DNA of 64,000 bases from Parietaria judaica (GCA_954871525.1 OX940866.1:36840521-36904520), one strand, 5' to 3'; shown: positions 33,401 through 45,144, counted from the stretch's first letter. Numbers and translations: made by a program. Notes: generated by a model from the letters alone, not told the origin.

Positions 33401-33662
33401 GCACGTGATCGGCTCTGCAAATGACGTCCTTGAGCTCGTCGAGCCAGGTCTTCACCTCGGGATCCTTGAGCTGTCTCTCCTCCGCGTCGTTCAGAAGCTT
33501 GTTCGCGGATCCTAGCCTCACGTTCAGCTCGTAGAGAAGCTGCGAAACGGCTTTCCGGTTGCCGGTTCGGGAGAATTCCTCAACTTCCTTGCTGGCAAGC
33601 CGGTCGAACAAGACGTTGAGGAAGCCGGAGAGCAGAGCTCCGGCGACAATCTCTGCTGCCAT
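30402..33662 (-). CDS. CC-NBS-LRR disease-resistance protein (R13L1/RPPL1-type), single exon
   Basis: Intracellular immune receptor of the CNL class, 1086 residues, uninterrupted. The N-terminus is an Rx-type coiled coil (about 5-150; KTWLDELKDVICRADHVLD). The NB-ARC domain has the P-loop GMGGVGKTT (204-212), kinase-2 FLLVLDDVW (278-286), RNBS-B GSRIIVTTR, GLPL (372-375), RNBS-D CFAYLSIFPKDYEF (428-441) and MHD (497-499). An R13L1-type LRR region follows from about 560 to 1070 (LPDTLDNLRHLRYLDFS, LPPFGQLPSLKELKFEGM). All nucleotide-binding motifs are present, so it is probably functional. The family recognises pathogen effectors or their effects. The start is the ATG of the canonical MAAEIV start. 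It is the only NLR in the window. Confidence 0.95.
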   Translation of the reverse strand: MAAEIVAGALLSGFLNVLFDRLASKEVEEFSRTGNRKAVSQLLYELNVRLGSANKLLNDAEERQLKDPEVKTWLDELKDVICRADHVLDRINTEALRRSVEESDYKANSKRFIRFFQPFASAFENGVKTELAEILRRLNLLVEQTGLLGLKEHQRGGSSCERMLAPLVEESDVCGREAEKEAIVKFLLSDSNRREKIAVIPIVGMGGVGKTTLAQLAYNNVEVREHFDMKAWVIVSDDFSVARIAKSILAMIGESPTSSDDPNKLHSDLKCALRGKKFLLVLDDVWNESYDAWDVLRSSFESGEQGSRIIVTTRSNIVASIMGTVPAHDLQIISQDDCWNLFAKHVGFDKADNGFPSELREIGVKIVKKCKGLPLAVKSIAGLLRSIVCPEEWKRILQSDMWDYLQNTNIIPALWLSYRFLPPNLKRCFAYLSIFPKDYEFDESERTRIVLLWMAEGLLPDGKGKKTMEEVGREYLSALISSSFFQRSSRNRTTLVMHDLLHDLAVRVSGESPLMLGRSSDESHTIGSKTRHLLYWKMSKDHVIEFNGLSEAKLGSFLALPLSSNPASSLSSTPSQKLLEDLFLTDAGGRLRVLSLSGSFVMQLPDTLDNLRHLRYLDFSCTKLERLPNSICTLYNLQTLLLSHCKELKLLPNNFCNLINLRHLEVRGTPLEEMPSKIDCLRNLQTLSDFVVGKNDGSRMKELGELPHLDGSLQISGLQNIAEIPDVSQADMKTKERLDELILTWHGETDDSSKEKEVLNELRPHSKLKELVIDGFRGTVFPDWVAQQSFANIVKVSLVRCRNCCLLPPFGQLPSLKELKFEGMNGVSSIGDEFCGVSLTHAFPALESLTMDDMESLIEWSFTERESPLFPCLKLLRLEFCRMLNFALPKGHFPSLQGVRIVSCRSMEAVFSMSREPLDKAYPSLESVQILRCSKMESFSNTGLPSELKRLELHDCERLFQNRMKWDLQRLSSLRRLELSGFRQGVESFPEQGLFPATLTRLRIGSFRNLKSLNGKGFQHLSSLQQLSIYECEKLKSLPEEALPLSLSYLCVLRCPLLTHRCQRNSGEDWPKIQHIPLIIINRESI

Positions 33663-36021
33663 GGGTGAGAGTGAAAGTTGAGAGAGGTTGTTTGTTTGAG
33701 AAGAATTGAATTGAATTGAATTGGTCTATCATCTACTCTCCTTGAGCATTATAATAAAGTGAAGTGAAAGTGACGACCACTTGCGAAGAACAGAATAAAA
33801 AAAGCTCGCTCTTTGCTTTCCACTGTTCTTCTTGGTCCTCAACAACAAAGCATCTTTTCTTCTTTTGATTTAATCTCATCCAAAATTAATCTATACATAT
33901 TACTCAATTTATGCATAAAAAAACCGAACCAAAACGTCCGTCAAATCTTGTTTATTACTACTTCACGTAATAAATATAATTTGATCTTTCTTCTTAATTT
34001 ACATCTCAGAAAGTGGTCCTCAAAAACATTTTTTATTTTTTTTATTCTAAGTGCGAAATCAACGATGACATTTGTTCGAGGGAGAACTTTAAGTTTGTAA
34101 TCTTTGTTATTTTCCTTTATATTATTCCGAGCCCTGATTCTTACTTTGCGTTCCTGCCAACCTAATTGGGATTCGAGTTCGCGTCTTTGATTAAAAAATA
34201 AAAAATTAATAACACAGAGTATTAGAGATTATCAATAGCTGGAACGAAGCGAGAAAGTAAGTTCCATTGAGGGAAAGAAAGAGCAATCAGTGTCACTTTT
34301 TTTTTCTAAAAAATGCATCTTTTCTGGTAGATTGACACGTGTAGACTTGTCGTATCTTTACTCAGAAAATATCTTCATAATATAAATAAATAGAGGAGGT
34401 GATCTTCCAGTGAAATTACTCATTCTAATCTGTGGTAAAATGAGGAAGGGGACAAGAACTGGGAAATCCAAGTCTTCAATTACTTTGTTGATGTGACTCC
34501 GTTTTATTCGTTGCTTTCCAGTTTACTTAATCGCTTCTGTTTTTGTGTCATTATTCATTTTTATTTTTCCGTATCTCTTTATGTATGCTCGTTTTTCAAA
34601 CGGGAAAAAGGCCACGGCCCATTCGAAAACTCCGAGAGACCTTGGCTCCCAAGGCCCAAAAGTTCAAGAGGATGCAAAATCGACCACCCCGGGCCCACAT
34701 CGGAAAAGACGATCCGAGCCAGGCCCAAAAAATTCAGCCCGGGCCGGGTCCAAAAAGTCGACTAAGGCCCGCTCCAATAAAATCAATACCAACCCGGAAA
34801 AAGTAGACCAAAGGCCAACCGTGAAAAAGTCAACTTTGACCCGGACCATGCAAAGACGTTCTTGGAAAGCGCACAAGCGTGCATAAAATTTATGTAAACA
34901 AATTTGTGCAATTACATTTGACAAATATTTATGTTGTGGATTTTACTCAAGTATACATATCGAAAACAAGTAATATAATGATAAGAAAAGTCGATCTCAC
35001 GGAGAATTGTTACTATTATTATTATTGCTAAGTACTAGTCTTTTATCACATTAATTTTATCTAAATAAATAAAATTAAAATATGATCAAGTAAATAACTA
35101 ATGGAAAATAAAAACTAAAAGTGAAAGCTTTGGACCAATAGGGGAATATAGGATCACAATCATTTCTCAACACTTCACTCGATTATTCATATCATTCCTT
35201 TGATTGTCAAAGTGTCACAAGTTGTTAACCAAGACCTCTAATGCATCAAATAGAACTCTTCCGATATTCAATTCGAGTTATCTTTCCTAACTAACTCACT
35301 ATATTTCTATGTGAATTAAATTACGAACGATTCATTAAGCTTGTGTTCTTAACGGGTTACACATGTTATATAGGTATATTCCTATCCTATATAAATTCAA
35401 GATTTTCATCATAGATCATGTGTCATTCTATCTACCGCTAAACACAAATTTCTTTTTCCCAAAGTTTCTAAGGTTTACCAAATCAATTTAATTGGTGATC
35501 AAGCAATTAAAAGCATGAAGTAAAGGATAGAATAAACAAACTTAAGCAATTATCATTAATCAAAGAAACGATAATCTAAATCAAGCTACATGTGAGTTTG
35601 ATTGCAATCGTATGAACGGTTTAGCTCATGATGAATCTAGAGCATAAACAAATCACTAAGAGATACATAACAGAGAAATAAAATTCAGCAAAAGAAAATT
35701 GATTCTAATGGAGAGAATCTCTGAAGTGATCTTTGTCTCCACCGTTCTTCTTCACAAAACCCGATCTCCAGTGGCGTTCTTCGCGTTTCCTAGCCTCTTG
35801 TGATGTTTTTCTCTTCCAAAATTCGTCCATTAATCCATCTTTATGATTCTTTTATACAGCCTCCTCATTAGGTTAAGATTAGGCTAAAAATAACCTAATT
35901 CGCGAAACCGTGGTGCTAGGGCACGGAAAATTCTGTGCAGGGGCACAGGGTTAATTCTGGGGTTCTTGCTGGGGCACCGAAAATCTGTGCCGCGGCACCA
36001 AGCTGTTGCAAAATTTTGGCT
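33663..36021. other. Intergenic, upstream of the NLR gene
   Basis: No gene seen. The NLR promoter should lie just right of 33662. The 34600-34870 stretch is unusually GC-rich with repeated GGCCCA and AAAAAGTC words and resembles repeat-derived sequence. 34930-35930 has the look of an old LTR or other repeat (AGTAATATAATGATAAG, CACGGAGAATTG, then GGCAC(C/G)G(A/C)AAA words) without resolved ends. Confidence 0.4.
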
Positions 36022-36427
36022 ATTGTTAACTATTGTGATTAACTATTTATAGTGGTATCTCATGTAACTATTGTTAATCCGAATGCAAAAGTGTGATTAC
36101 TATTTGATATCACATGTTACTTGAATATTATATTCAAATGCAAGATAGGTGATACATAAAAATCAAGCAAAGAGTGAACCGAAGGCGACATATTGTGTTT
36201 GAGAGTTGGTTATATACATAATTAGTTATTCTGTATGCAAACACATATGGACACGAAAACTGATAAATGGTAACCAAAAAGAAGTTTATATAATACGACA
36301 ACTATTGTGCTTAACTAATTATAGTCGTCTCGTCTCATCTCACGAACTATTGTTAATCCGAAAAGAATGTGTGATTATTATTTTATATCACATACTTCTT
36401 GAATATTAGATCCAAATGCAAGATAAG
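36022..36427. repeat. Direct repeat of about 130 bp, two copies
   Basis: Copies at about 36022-36152 and 36298-36427 share AACTATTGTG(A/C)TTAACTA, AACTATTGTTAATCCGAA, ATATCACAT and CAAATGCAAGATA. They are diverged. Non-coding. Confidence 0.7.
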
Positions 36428-37189
36428 ACTTGAATCCGTCAATTCTTTAGTTGTAAGATGCACGATAAAGTTTTCGTCATTAACTTTATAATCACTTGTA
36501 GTTGTACAATATTGCAGGAGCTATACAGCAAGTTATGAAACGACTAAAACAAATGAGCCACGTAGGTTTATAAATTTCGCAACATGCATAGTCCACCATA
36601 CTCTTGAATTACCTCAACCACAAGTGAACTACTTGCACTATATTTATGACTCAACAACAGGTGAACTACTTAGTACTCTCTTAATAAATGACACATCTAT
36701 TAATATGTCGTTTCCTGCTGTTAAGACATCAATGTTGTTTATGTAAAACTCTCATTTTCTGTACTTCTAATCCTTGATTCAATATAGAGTTAACACACTG
36801 AAAACATTTAAATTATAATTACATTCTTTCTTCGTCTTCGAAACAAAACGAGAAATGATTGTCATTCTTTGCCGGCTGAGCTTCTACAACGGGTTAAAGA
36901 ACTTGATTTGGGGTTATTTTCATTTGGAAATTCTGTATTTTATTAAGAATATTTTTGTTTTTTTAAGTTTTCTTTTAAGCGATTTTTTTTTAATTTTGGT
37001 TTAGATGTGAGTTTATGAGTTCGGTTTAAATTTTTTAGATTTTTCTCTGCGGTTATATAAATATACACATAAAATTTAGTTTTGGGGGCTCCTGAAATTT
37101 CGGGGCCCTAGGCCGGCACTGATCACATGAAAAATCTTCGATATCCAAATTTATACATGCATCATACATGTTACATAAATAATCTTAGT
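36428..37189. other. Intergenic, downstream of the CSLE gene
   Basis: No open frame of note. The 37080-37125 stretch (GGGGCCCTAGGCCGGCA) resembles a transposon end. The part next to 37189 probably holds the 3' UTR of the CSLE gene. Confidence 0.45.
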
Positions 37190-40100
37190 CTAATATAAGG
37201 GAAAAAGGCACATAACCGAAGCTATAACGACGGACTTGGCCATAACAGAGGACGGTAAACGACCGCTGTCGACGCGCAAGAAGAGCGCTTCATACACCGG
37301 AAAATTGAGCAAAACAACAATCCCGCAAAGTGCCATCTGCAGGATTACTGGCTCCAAAAGCGAAAGGTCTGAACCGAACGCGACAAGCCTCAAGATTCCA
37401 CCGCAAAAGGCAAGCAAATTCAGCATTGCCAAAGTGGCTACAATGGTGAACATTATGCTACAGCTTCCGAACTCCATGATCTCCTGATCGTACCTCTTCG
37501 AGGCCTCTTTGCTGAAGATTTTGTCTGTGAGCGCGAAGTTCGTCTCCGAGAGGCCGATCTTCCCCTTGAAGATGTCGATGAGCGCAATAAAATAGGCGCT
37601 TGTTCGTCGGATCAGCCTCATTCTCTGTAAGTTCCACCAGCCCTTGAGAGTGGACCCGCAGTTTACGGCTTCGAACGCGCTGAAGACGTGTTGCGCGACG
37701 AACACGTAGGCAAAGGGGAAGAACCACGGACTCGACACCTGAAAATTCCGCCATCAAGTCGTTTCAACAAAATTTTGTGTACTTTTTGTTAGCATTGAGA
37801 AATGAATAGTTACCTTAGGGAAAAGAGAAACGCCGTGGAGAAAGCAAAGCGAAGGAACGATGACATAATACAAAGTTGGCAAAGACAAGGGAGCCCACAG
37901 GAGATATATCGAGTATCCCATTTGCGCCCCGACTCGGATCTTTCCGTGCCCGAACGTGAACGGGCAATATTTGGACAAAAATATCTGAGACATCCCCTCC
38001 GACCACCGTTTGTGCTGCACGAGAGACACTTCCAACGTCGCCGGAGCAACCCCGATAAAAGCCTTCGTAGGCGGATTGTAATATATCGACTTCCAACCCC
38101 GGCATTGGATTTTTATCCCCGTCACAATGTCCTCTACGGGGCACCCGTACATCAACCCCATCTGAAATTTTCCGTGGACGTATTTATTATAAATCGAGCA
38201 ACGTTAAACAACGAAATAAACGGGGTTTGCACACCGCTATAAAGAGGGCCTAATGGGCCAACATGTCCTTATAGAATCGTATATCAGTACTGTGAATTTC
38301 GGAATTGGGCGGACCAAATCAACAAATTCGGGTAACAAAGAGATCGGCGGTTAGAGTTTCTTTTACCTCTTTTCCCCATTGAGTATCCCTTTCATAGCTA
38401 CAACTAGAAAGCAGTTTCGATGATTCTTCCAAATCACTCACGGTTCTGGTTTCATTCTCCCGTCCCTCTATGCTCGATCCCACGTCCGTGTCAGCCTCTG
38501 AGCAATACTTCTTTCCCATAAGACTCTCTCGTCGGTGGAAACACCCCGTGCCGCAGTACAACGCTGCACCAAACCCGCTCACGCCATCGAGCTCCACCTG
38601 TTCATCGAGTGACAAAAAATCGAAAGTTAGTGTTTACGTCAATAGCTCGGTTTGTTGAGACAACTTAGATTACAGTCTGTTAGAGCAAGGACATAACTGT
38701 AATTAAGCAGATTTACTTGTATGATATATAGGTTTTAAGTCTGTTTCGAACCAAGTAATCTTCGTCCAATTGTATCAGCAATCAAACTCACATTATCCGT
38801 GGGGAGACAAGAACTCGCGTAGATATCGTTCTTCGTGATGTTCTCGTAGTTCTGCGGGAACTGCACGAAGGCGACCTCGCGGCCACGCTTGGCGTCCATG
38901 AAGAAACAGAGGATCTCACGCACCGTGTCGGGGTCGTTGGAGTACATGTCACAGTCCACGTTCAGGATGAACGGCGCGTTTGTTATATTCGATGACACCC
39001 TCATCTAGAAAACACCAAACAACAATTAACAAAAAACCGGCTTTTGCGTGGACGAAAAAGAGTTGATATATCTTACAAGTGCGTTCATGGCTCCGGCTTT
39101 GAAATGGTGGGGGCAGCCCGGTCTTTTTTCCCTCGACACATACACGAGTGTCGCTAAGCGATTGCCATTTTCGTCACCGGCGGTTTTGTCCCTTCCGTCA
39201 ATCAAAATCTAATACGAAAAGGGTTATGAAACGACGTCCCAACCGAAGGAAACGACACCCGGAAACTTGTTAACTAACCTGCACGATCGAGTGGTGATCG
39301 TTCTTTTTCACGTCAAGATTCCACTCTGCGAAGCCTTTGTGTCGTTTTCTCGTCTCCTCCGGAATCTTTCCCGTTTTCATCGCCAATTCTATTCGATTTT
39401 TCATTTCTTCGTACAATTTCTTTGCAAAAATGAAAATATATTAATGTTTTGCATGCACTTTTTTCACCTTTTTTTTTTCCCTAATCTTTTGTAATTAAAC
39501 TCTTTTTTTTCATAAATAAAAATGCCTAGTTCAGTCTGAAATTTTTATACAAATCTCTATGATAAAAAATAAATATAATAAAGAGAACAAACTCTTACAA
39601 GGGATATTATTGGCAAATAAATTTGAGATGGAATCTTTATGTTCATCAAAAGATTTCATTAATTTCAGGATTTTTTTTTATACAAATACCTTAATAGCCA
39701 AGAACTCCGTAGCGGACTCGCCGTCGCTGATCATAGAAGAGTCCCGTGTCGAGAAATAGGCATCGGGCGCTCTCGGCTTGATGTTAAATGTGGTGCAAAA
39801 CGGAATCCAATGCTTGGAGAAAGTGGCGGCCTCAAGCAGAGCGTAGAAAGTGAGCTCGGAACCGCCATCGTCGGAGACGTAAACGGTCAACTTCTCCGGC
39901 GGATAGTTGTACGACATCACCGACAGAACCGTGTTGACCACCAAAGTTGGCGGCTCCATTGTGGGGTCCGCCGTGCACACGAAAATGTCAACGCTCGGTA
40001 ACATGGCCTCAAATCTGTCAAAAACATGCAATTAAGCAAAAAAGAAGTAAAATACAATTTATATATAATATTTTTATTAAAATTTGAAGCTGTTTCAAAA

Positions 40101-40252
40101 TGTGATAAAAGCAATTAAATCAAAACTCCTAGAGTCTAGAAATTCTGAAGATTTAAGCGTTGACCTCTGTTACGTATACAATTTAAGATTAATGACAGCA
40201 TGCATATATATCATATTAAATTGTGGCAGCATTAATTCAAGTTTTATTGTCA

Positions 40253-40288
<36 letters not shown>

Positions 40289-41961
40289 GTTGTTGCTTCA
40301 AGCTGTATTCAAATTTAAGTTTATTGTGGTTGCTAGGATAGCCTAGTGGTAATTCCACACTACTTCTAAAGTGGAGGTCGTGGGTTCGATCCCCACATGA
40401 AGCAAAGCTGCCTTCAAAAAAAATTTAAGTTTATTGTGATTTCAATTATTTTGTGAAATTTTTTTATTATCGGAATTGCCTAGTTCTCCAACAACGTCGG
40501 CGAGGATGAACTCAAGATTTCTAAAATTATATTGACGAAAATATAATTTCTTTTCTTTTTTTAATTAGTTGTTAGAAAATAGGAATTTATTTACTATCTT
40601 TTTTGTATTATAATTTCTAGAAAATAGGAGGGATCCAAATTTGTCATTGATTTTTTTTTTCTAACTATAATAAAAGAACGCATATTTGATTTTATTAAAA
40701 TAAAGTTATTCAAATATTCCTACTTAATACGGAAGACTAAATATGCTACGGTTAAGGGTTTTTTTAAACATTAATTGGTTAATTCTATTATGCTACAATT
40801 AAGGAATATTAATTATGAAGAAATCGATAAATCTTTTCTCATTAAACAGGATTAGTCGAATAAAATACTTAAAAATCTAAAGGGTATATTGGTCCACAAT
40901 TCAATTAGTTGGTGATTTTAATTACCATAAATAAGTTTGGGCATTTTTTTGAAACCTTGAGTCACAAATGGACATTTGCTTCATTTACCCTTTAAATTTA
41001 TTGTGATTTTAATTATTTTGTGAGAATTTTTTATTATCGGAATCACGTAGTTCTCCAACAACATAGTAGGTTGTGGTACTCAGAGGCGAAGGCACTCATG
41101 TCCCACGGTGGACACATGCCCACCCTCACACTGAAGATAAATGGATAGCTAGTGGAAAAAAATATCCTATTTAATGTATGATTCTATATTATATGTATAG
41201 ATATATATGTTCATTGCAGTAGTACTAGTGAGTCTACGTATACTGTATTTTGTATTTAGTCTACGTTAATGAATGATTTTAGATTGCATATAATACACTA
41301 AAAATATTAAATATGTTTATCTTGTAAAATAATAAATATTTTTGAGCTTGAGTTGTAATATTAAATTTTGTTTTTTATGATTATAACTATTAAATAAAAA
41401 AATATTAGTGCCCCTTTTTAAATGGGAGAGCTGGCTTCGCTACTGACTGGTACTCTCGCTTATTGTCCGAGGATGAACTCAAGATTTCTAAAGAATTTTG
41501 AATTTTAGAGAGCGAAAAAAATATAATTCGAAAAAAAAAAGACCAAAAAAATATCCATGTGTAGGTGATATACTTATTGTAGTTAAAAGAAAATACACGA
41601 AAAGAATGGAAACTAACATAAAATTGAATTCCATGTATATATATATTACTGAATATATAGTAGAGAGATATTAATAATATTGGGAGACAGAACAGAATAC
41701 CTACCTCGTGTCTGTGTGTGGTTGCTTGAGAGGGTAAAAGCGGACGAGGTTCCAGCGGACGGACTGGGTTATGATCCAGTACATCCCGAACCACAGTTCC
41801 GCGGTGAGCATGCCCATCCACGCCGCCGATCCTGGGAAGTTGAGTACTCTGTAGGAGCAGATGAGGCAGATGCACGCCATGAGCGAGGTGGCGAACACAC
41901 GGTAAGCTCCCCTGTTCCTCGCCGCTCTCCTTTCGAACAGCTCCCCTTCTCTCATCTCCAT
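37190..41961 (-). CDS. CSLE1: Cellulose synthase-like protein E (eight exons)
   Basis: Golgi-type family 2 glycosyltransferase of the CSLE subfamily. Exons inferred from GT/AG sites that keep frame: 41705-41961, 39690-40014, 39279-39419, 39077-39208, 38792-39004, 38367-38597, 37814-38161, 37190-37738. They give 731 residues, close to the usual length of the family. Two N-terminal membrane segments ([28 protein letters not shown]) precede the catalytic region. Its motifs are VSDDGG, the DxD in [21 protein letters not shown] and the QxxRW motif VQHKRWSEG. Several C-terminal membrane helices follow. All catalytic residues seen are intact. The ATG at 41961 (MEMREGELF) was chosen by family alignment; an in-frame ATG at 42129 is probably 5' UTR. 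The substrate polymer is not settled for this subfamily. Intron 1 (1.7 kb) holds a SINE and a MITE. Confidence 0.93.
40329..40420 (+). mobile_element. tRNA-derived SINE in CSLE intron 1
   Basis: About 92 bp with a polymerase III A box (TAGCCTAGTGG, near 40339) and B box (GTTCGATCC, near 40385), ending in an A-run. It is flanked by a perfect 18-bp duplication AAATTTAAGTTTATTGTG (40311-40328 and 40421-40438). The perfect duplication indicates a recent insertion. It lies antisense to the CSLE transcript. Confidence 0.88.
40430..41535. repeat. Direct duplication within CSLE intron 1, second copy split by a MITE
   Basis: Copy 1 (about 40430-40550) and copy 2 (about 40990-41080 plus 41448-41535) share TTATTGTGATTT(C/T)AATTATTTTGTGA, TATCGGAAT, GTAGTTCTCCAACAAC (first base changed in copy 1) and GAGGATGAACTCAAGATTTC. 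The MITE at 41081 interrupts copy 2, so the duplication is older than the MITE. Confidence 0.72.
41081..41447. mobile_element. hAT-like MITE in CSLE intron 1
   Basis: About 367 bp. The left end is CAGAGGCGAAGGCA; the right end on the complementary strand is CAGTAGCGAAGCCA after two extra bases. Flanked by TGGTACT (41074-41080 and 41448-41454), 7 bp with a possible imperfect eighth. The interior is non-coding and AT-rich. Confidence 0.7.
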
Positions 41962-42307
41962 TCCTCTACTCTGCTCTGCTCTGCTGTATTGTTGATAAAT
42001 AATAAATACACATCTATTTATTTCTTCTTCTTTTTTTGGTAACGACGTTTTATCATTATTATTATCTTGCTCTTGCGTGTCACTCACCCTCACCAGTTTT
42101 TGTCTTTTCGTTAAACTTAAAACCTTCAAGGCTATTATTTATTGTCTTTCTATCAAGCGGAGGAGGAGGAGGAGGGGACCCACCACAAGTCACACATAAC
42201 TCCACACTGTTCTAATTGAAAATTATATATTCAACTTATAAATTTGCCGATAAATAAAATACAGGCTAAATTTTACGAGTAAACCACTAAGCGATTGGTT
42301 TGCCAAC
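41962..42307. other. Presumed promoter and 5' UTR of the CSLE gene
   Basis: CT- and TA-rich leader next to the CSLE start and a short GGA repeat (42158-42177). No gene of its own. Confidence 0.5.
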
Positions 42308-42548
42308 TGTTGAGGCTGAAAACTAGATCACACTGTAGCGGCTCAATTGCTTGTGTTGGACCGGGTCCAATGTCGTTTGTTGGCCTTTGAGGGTTTTGGA
42401 TTCCTGGCGCTTTGGGCTAGACGGACCCTCCACTAATCGTGGTCCCAGCTCTGAGTCCCACTACACCTATTACCACAGGGCCAGGAATAGACTAGGCTCA
42501 GGTCATAGATAGGGTGTCCACGGAGAACCAATATCCTACGAAGGGAAG

Positions 42549-42682
42549 TGTTGAATATTGTATATCTTAGTGAGTGTTTATAATTTTGATACTTTTACCG
42601 TTATTTTATTTTTTTGTAATTAGGGATGTAAATACCCAAATTCATGAATGAGAAAATCATTTTTCTCAATCCAATTTCTACA
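42549..42682 (+). repeat. 5' LTR of copia element
   Basis: 134 bp, TGTTGAATATTG...TTTCTACA, followed at 42683 by TGGTATCAGAGCC. Unusually short LTR. Confidence 0.93.
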
Positions 42683-42695
42683 TGGTATCAGAGCC

Positions 42696-43996
42696 ACAAA
42701 GGAGAAAAGTCAAAACCCTAGCCACCGTCGCCGCCTCTTTCCCGTCGGACGTTCTTCTTCGGCGAACTCTCCGGTGACGCGTGCTTCTCCGGCATTCCTC
42801 CGGAATCCTCGCGAGCTTTTCCCGCTCGGCGAGTCTCTAAGTTTCAGCTGCCGATTCCAAATCTCAGGTGACAAGTGCTCCCAGCATTTCTCCGGCAAAC
42901 TCGATCTCAGATCTGAAGCTCAGATCTCCTCCGAGAAAGCAATCTCAGCCGCCGTCAATCTCCGCTTCCGCAAGTCGTCATCTCCGGCGACTTAGATCTG
43001 AAAAATCAGATCCTTCAACGAGCAGCATCTCTGTTTGTCATTACCTCTCGACAGGGCTTTCTCTCCGACAAACTCCTTCTAGCTGCCTGTCCTCTGCGAC
43101 GCATCTTGCTCTTCTCCGGCGACGAGCTCCAACCCGTCGACCACCTCACGAGCATCTCCTCACGTCCGACTCAAATCCTCAGTCGCTTCTCTTCCGATCT
43201 TCGGCAACAAGTTCATCTCGCGCCTCTCCGACCTGCAAAATCAGATTCAAGCGAGTTTCTTAGTTCGTCTTCTCCAGGTCCGACGACACCCAAATCTGCG
43301 CCCAATCATCTCGGTTCTCTCCGGCGAAGCTCCGTCCGTCTCTCCTTTCGCCTCTGCGAAATCTTCTCCGCTGCAAGCTCTCCGACGAGCACAGATTGGG
43401 ATTTTCTCATCGTTGCCTCCAGCAGCTCGTTCCCAGGATCTCCAATCATCTTCTCCGGCGACGAGATTCAGGCCAGCTCCGACCACCAAGTCGCTGGTCT
43501 CCGTTCCTCCGTGTGAAGCTCTTCCCCGATTTCCGACCACCAGTTCGTGCGACAGCCATCCTCACGGTCTCTCTCCTTCGAATCTCCTTCAAGCTGCATC
43601 TCCTTCAAATCTTCCTCAGGCGAACAAGCTGCATTTCTGCAAGCATATAGTCCAAAAAGAGGGTAAATTGGAATTTTTTTTTTTTTGGTGGGACCACGTG
43701 CAAAAGGAAAAAGAAAGGAGGCAGATGATGACACGTGAAGAAAAGGAAAAAAAAAAGAGGCAGGTTATTTTTGTCACTTCTCGCGTGTTCCAACATTATT
43801 TTTGGTGTTCCAACACACAGAAAGTCCTTATATTTTTCCGTGTGTCCCTGCACGAAAGAAGTGTGTGCTCACAGCCAGAAAATTTATTTTTTTTCTCAGC
43901 TTGCCTCTACTACTCGCGCTTGTTTAAAAATATGTCTTTTAGGGCCAAATCCTCTACTCCCGTTCACTTCTCTTCGACACAACGTCGAGGACGTCC
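42696..43996 (+). pseudogene. Leader and decayed gag region of copia element
   Basis: Gag should lie here. The first 900 bp are rich in TCTCCG-type words with several overlapping open frames but no gag motif that I recognise. 43650-43960 is A-rich. I regard the gag as replaced or decayed beyond recognition; a leader of unrelated origin is possible. Confidence 0.45.
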
Positions 43997-45144
43997 TTGG
44001 TGTGTCATTGCAAAGCTCATAGTCATTGGAGACCCCCATGTTGGAAATTACACGGCAAACCAACAAATTGCACGGGTTTATCAATGTTAGAAATCGACGA
44101 CTTCAATCGACTTGCAAACAAGTTTAAAGATCTCGTGAAAATGGTCAATGCCCAATCAAAGTCTGAGCCTGTATTAAATCCAAGTGTTGATATGCCTACC
44201 ACTACTCATGCTCATACTAGCTTGACGTCCGATCGTCTTGTTCAAATCCGGCGACTGAAAACCTGGATCATTGATTCGGGTGCATCAGATCACATGACAG
44301 GAGATCGAAGCTATTTTATCACATTCAGGCAAATTACGGGTGATTCCACCGTAAGGACCGCTGACGGGACACTCATACCGGCTGAAGGAATGAGATCAGT
44401 TCGAATATCAGAGGACATTGTTCTCCAATCTGTCCTCTTTGTTCCAAAGATCCGGTGCAACCTTATTTCGGTCAGTAAACTTACTCATGATGCTAAGTGC
44501 ATGGTCCGTTTCTTTGCCATTTTTTGTGATTTTCAGGTGTTGGGTTCCGGAAAGGAAATTGGTCGAGGTGAGATGCGCGATGGCCTCTACATGTTCAAAG
44601 ATACAACTTCTCTGGTAACACAAGTTCAAGATTCCGACAAAGGTCATGTGTCATCAAGTGTTATTACTCTTTCAAATCATGTATCTGTCGAAGATCAAGT
44701 TATGTTATGGCACTATCGCCTTGGTCATCCCAGCTTCCCATATCTTGAAAAAGTGTTTCCAAATTTGTTCACCAAAATCAAGCATTCTCATTATCACTGT
44801 CAAGTGTGTCAATTTGCAAAACATACCCGACATTCCTTCCATAGCGTCGACTATAAATCATCAAAACCTTTTTCTGTGATTCATAGCGACATATGGGGGC
44901 CCTCAAGGGTACGTCACACTAGTGGAGCTAGATGGTTCATCACATTTATCGATGATCACACTCGAATGACGTGGTCATTTCTCCTTAAAGACAAAACTGA
45001 AGCTACTCCAATCTTCAAACGTTTCTACTCCATGGTTGAGTCCCAGTTTGATACCCGTGTGCAAGTTCTCCATACGGACAACGCCCGGGATTACTTCAAC
45101 CAAACCCTCTCTCCATTCTTGACTGAGAAATGAATTGTCCACAT
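43997..45144 (+). pseudogene. copia zinc knuckle, protease and integrase N-terminal half
   Basis: A degenerate zinc knuckle (CKAHSHWRPPC followed by WKLHGKP) opens the frame. It is followed by the protease site WIIDSGASDHMTG, the integrase HHCC part (HYRLGHPSFPYL, CQVCQFAKH) and core residues HSDIWGPS, FIDDHTRM and VLHTDNARDYFN. TGA at 45131 replaces the codon expected for Gly in the conserved EKGIVH motif. The frame would continue across the solo LTR at 45145 into 47897. Confidence 0.85.

Noticed and set aside
34545..34886. 113-codon basic ORF in a GC-rich patch
   Set aside because: Three frames are open at once over the same stretch, the protein is low-complexity, and no homology is recognised.
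40336..40400. A functional tRNA gene
   Set aside because: Both polymerase III boxes are present, but a full cloverleaf is not evident and the A-run plus 18-bp duplication mark it as a retroposed SINE.
41701..42129. Longer CSLE N-terminus starting at 42129
   Set aside because: The extra 56 residues are low-complexity and not found in the family; the ATG at 41961 aligns with CSLE proteins.
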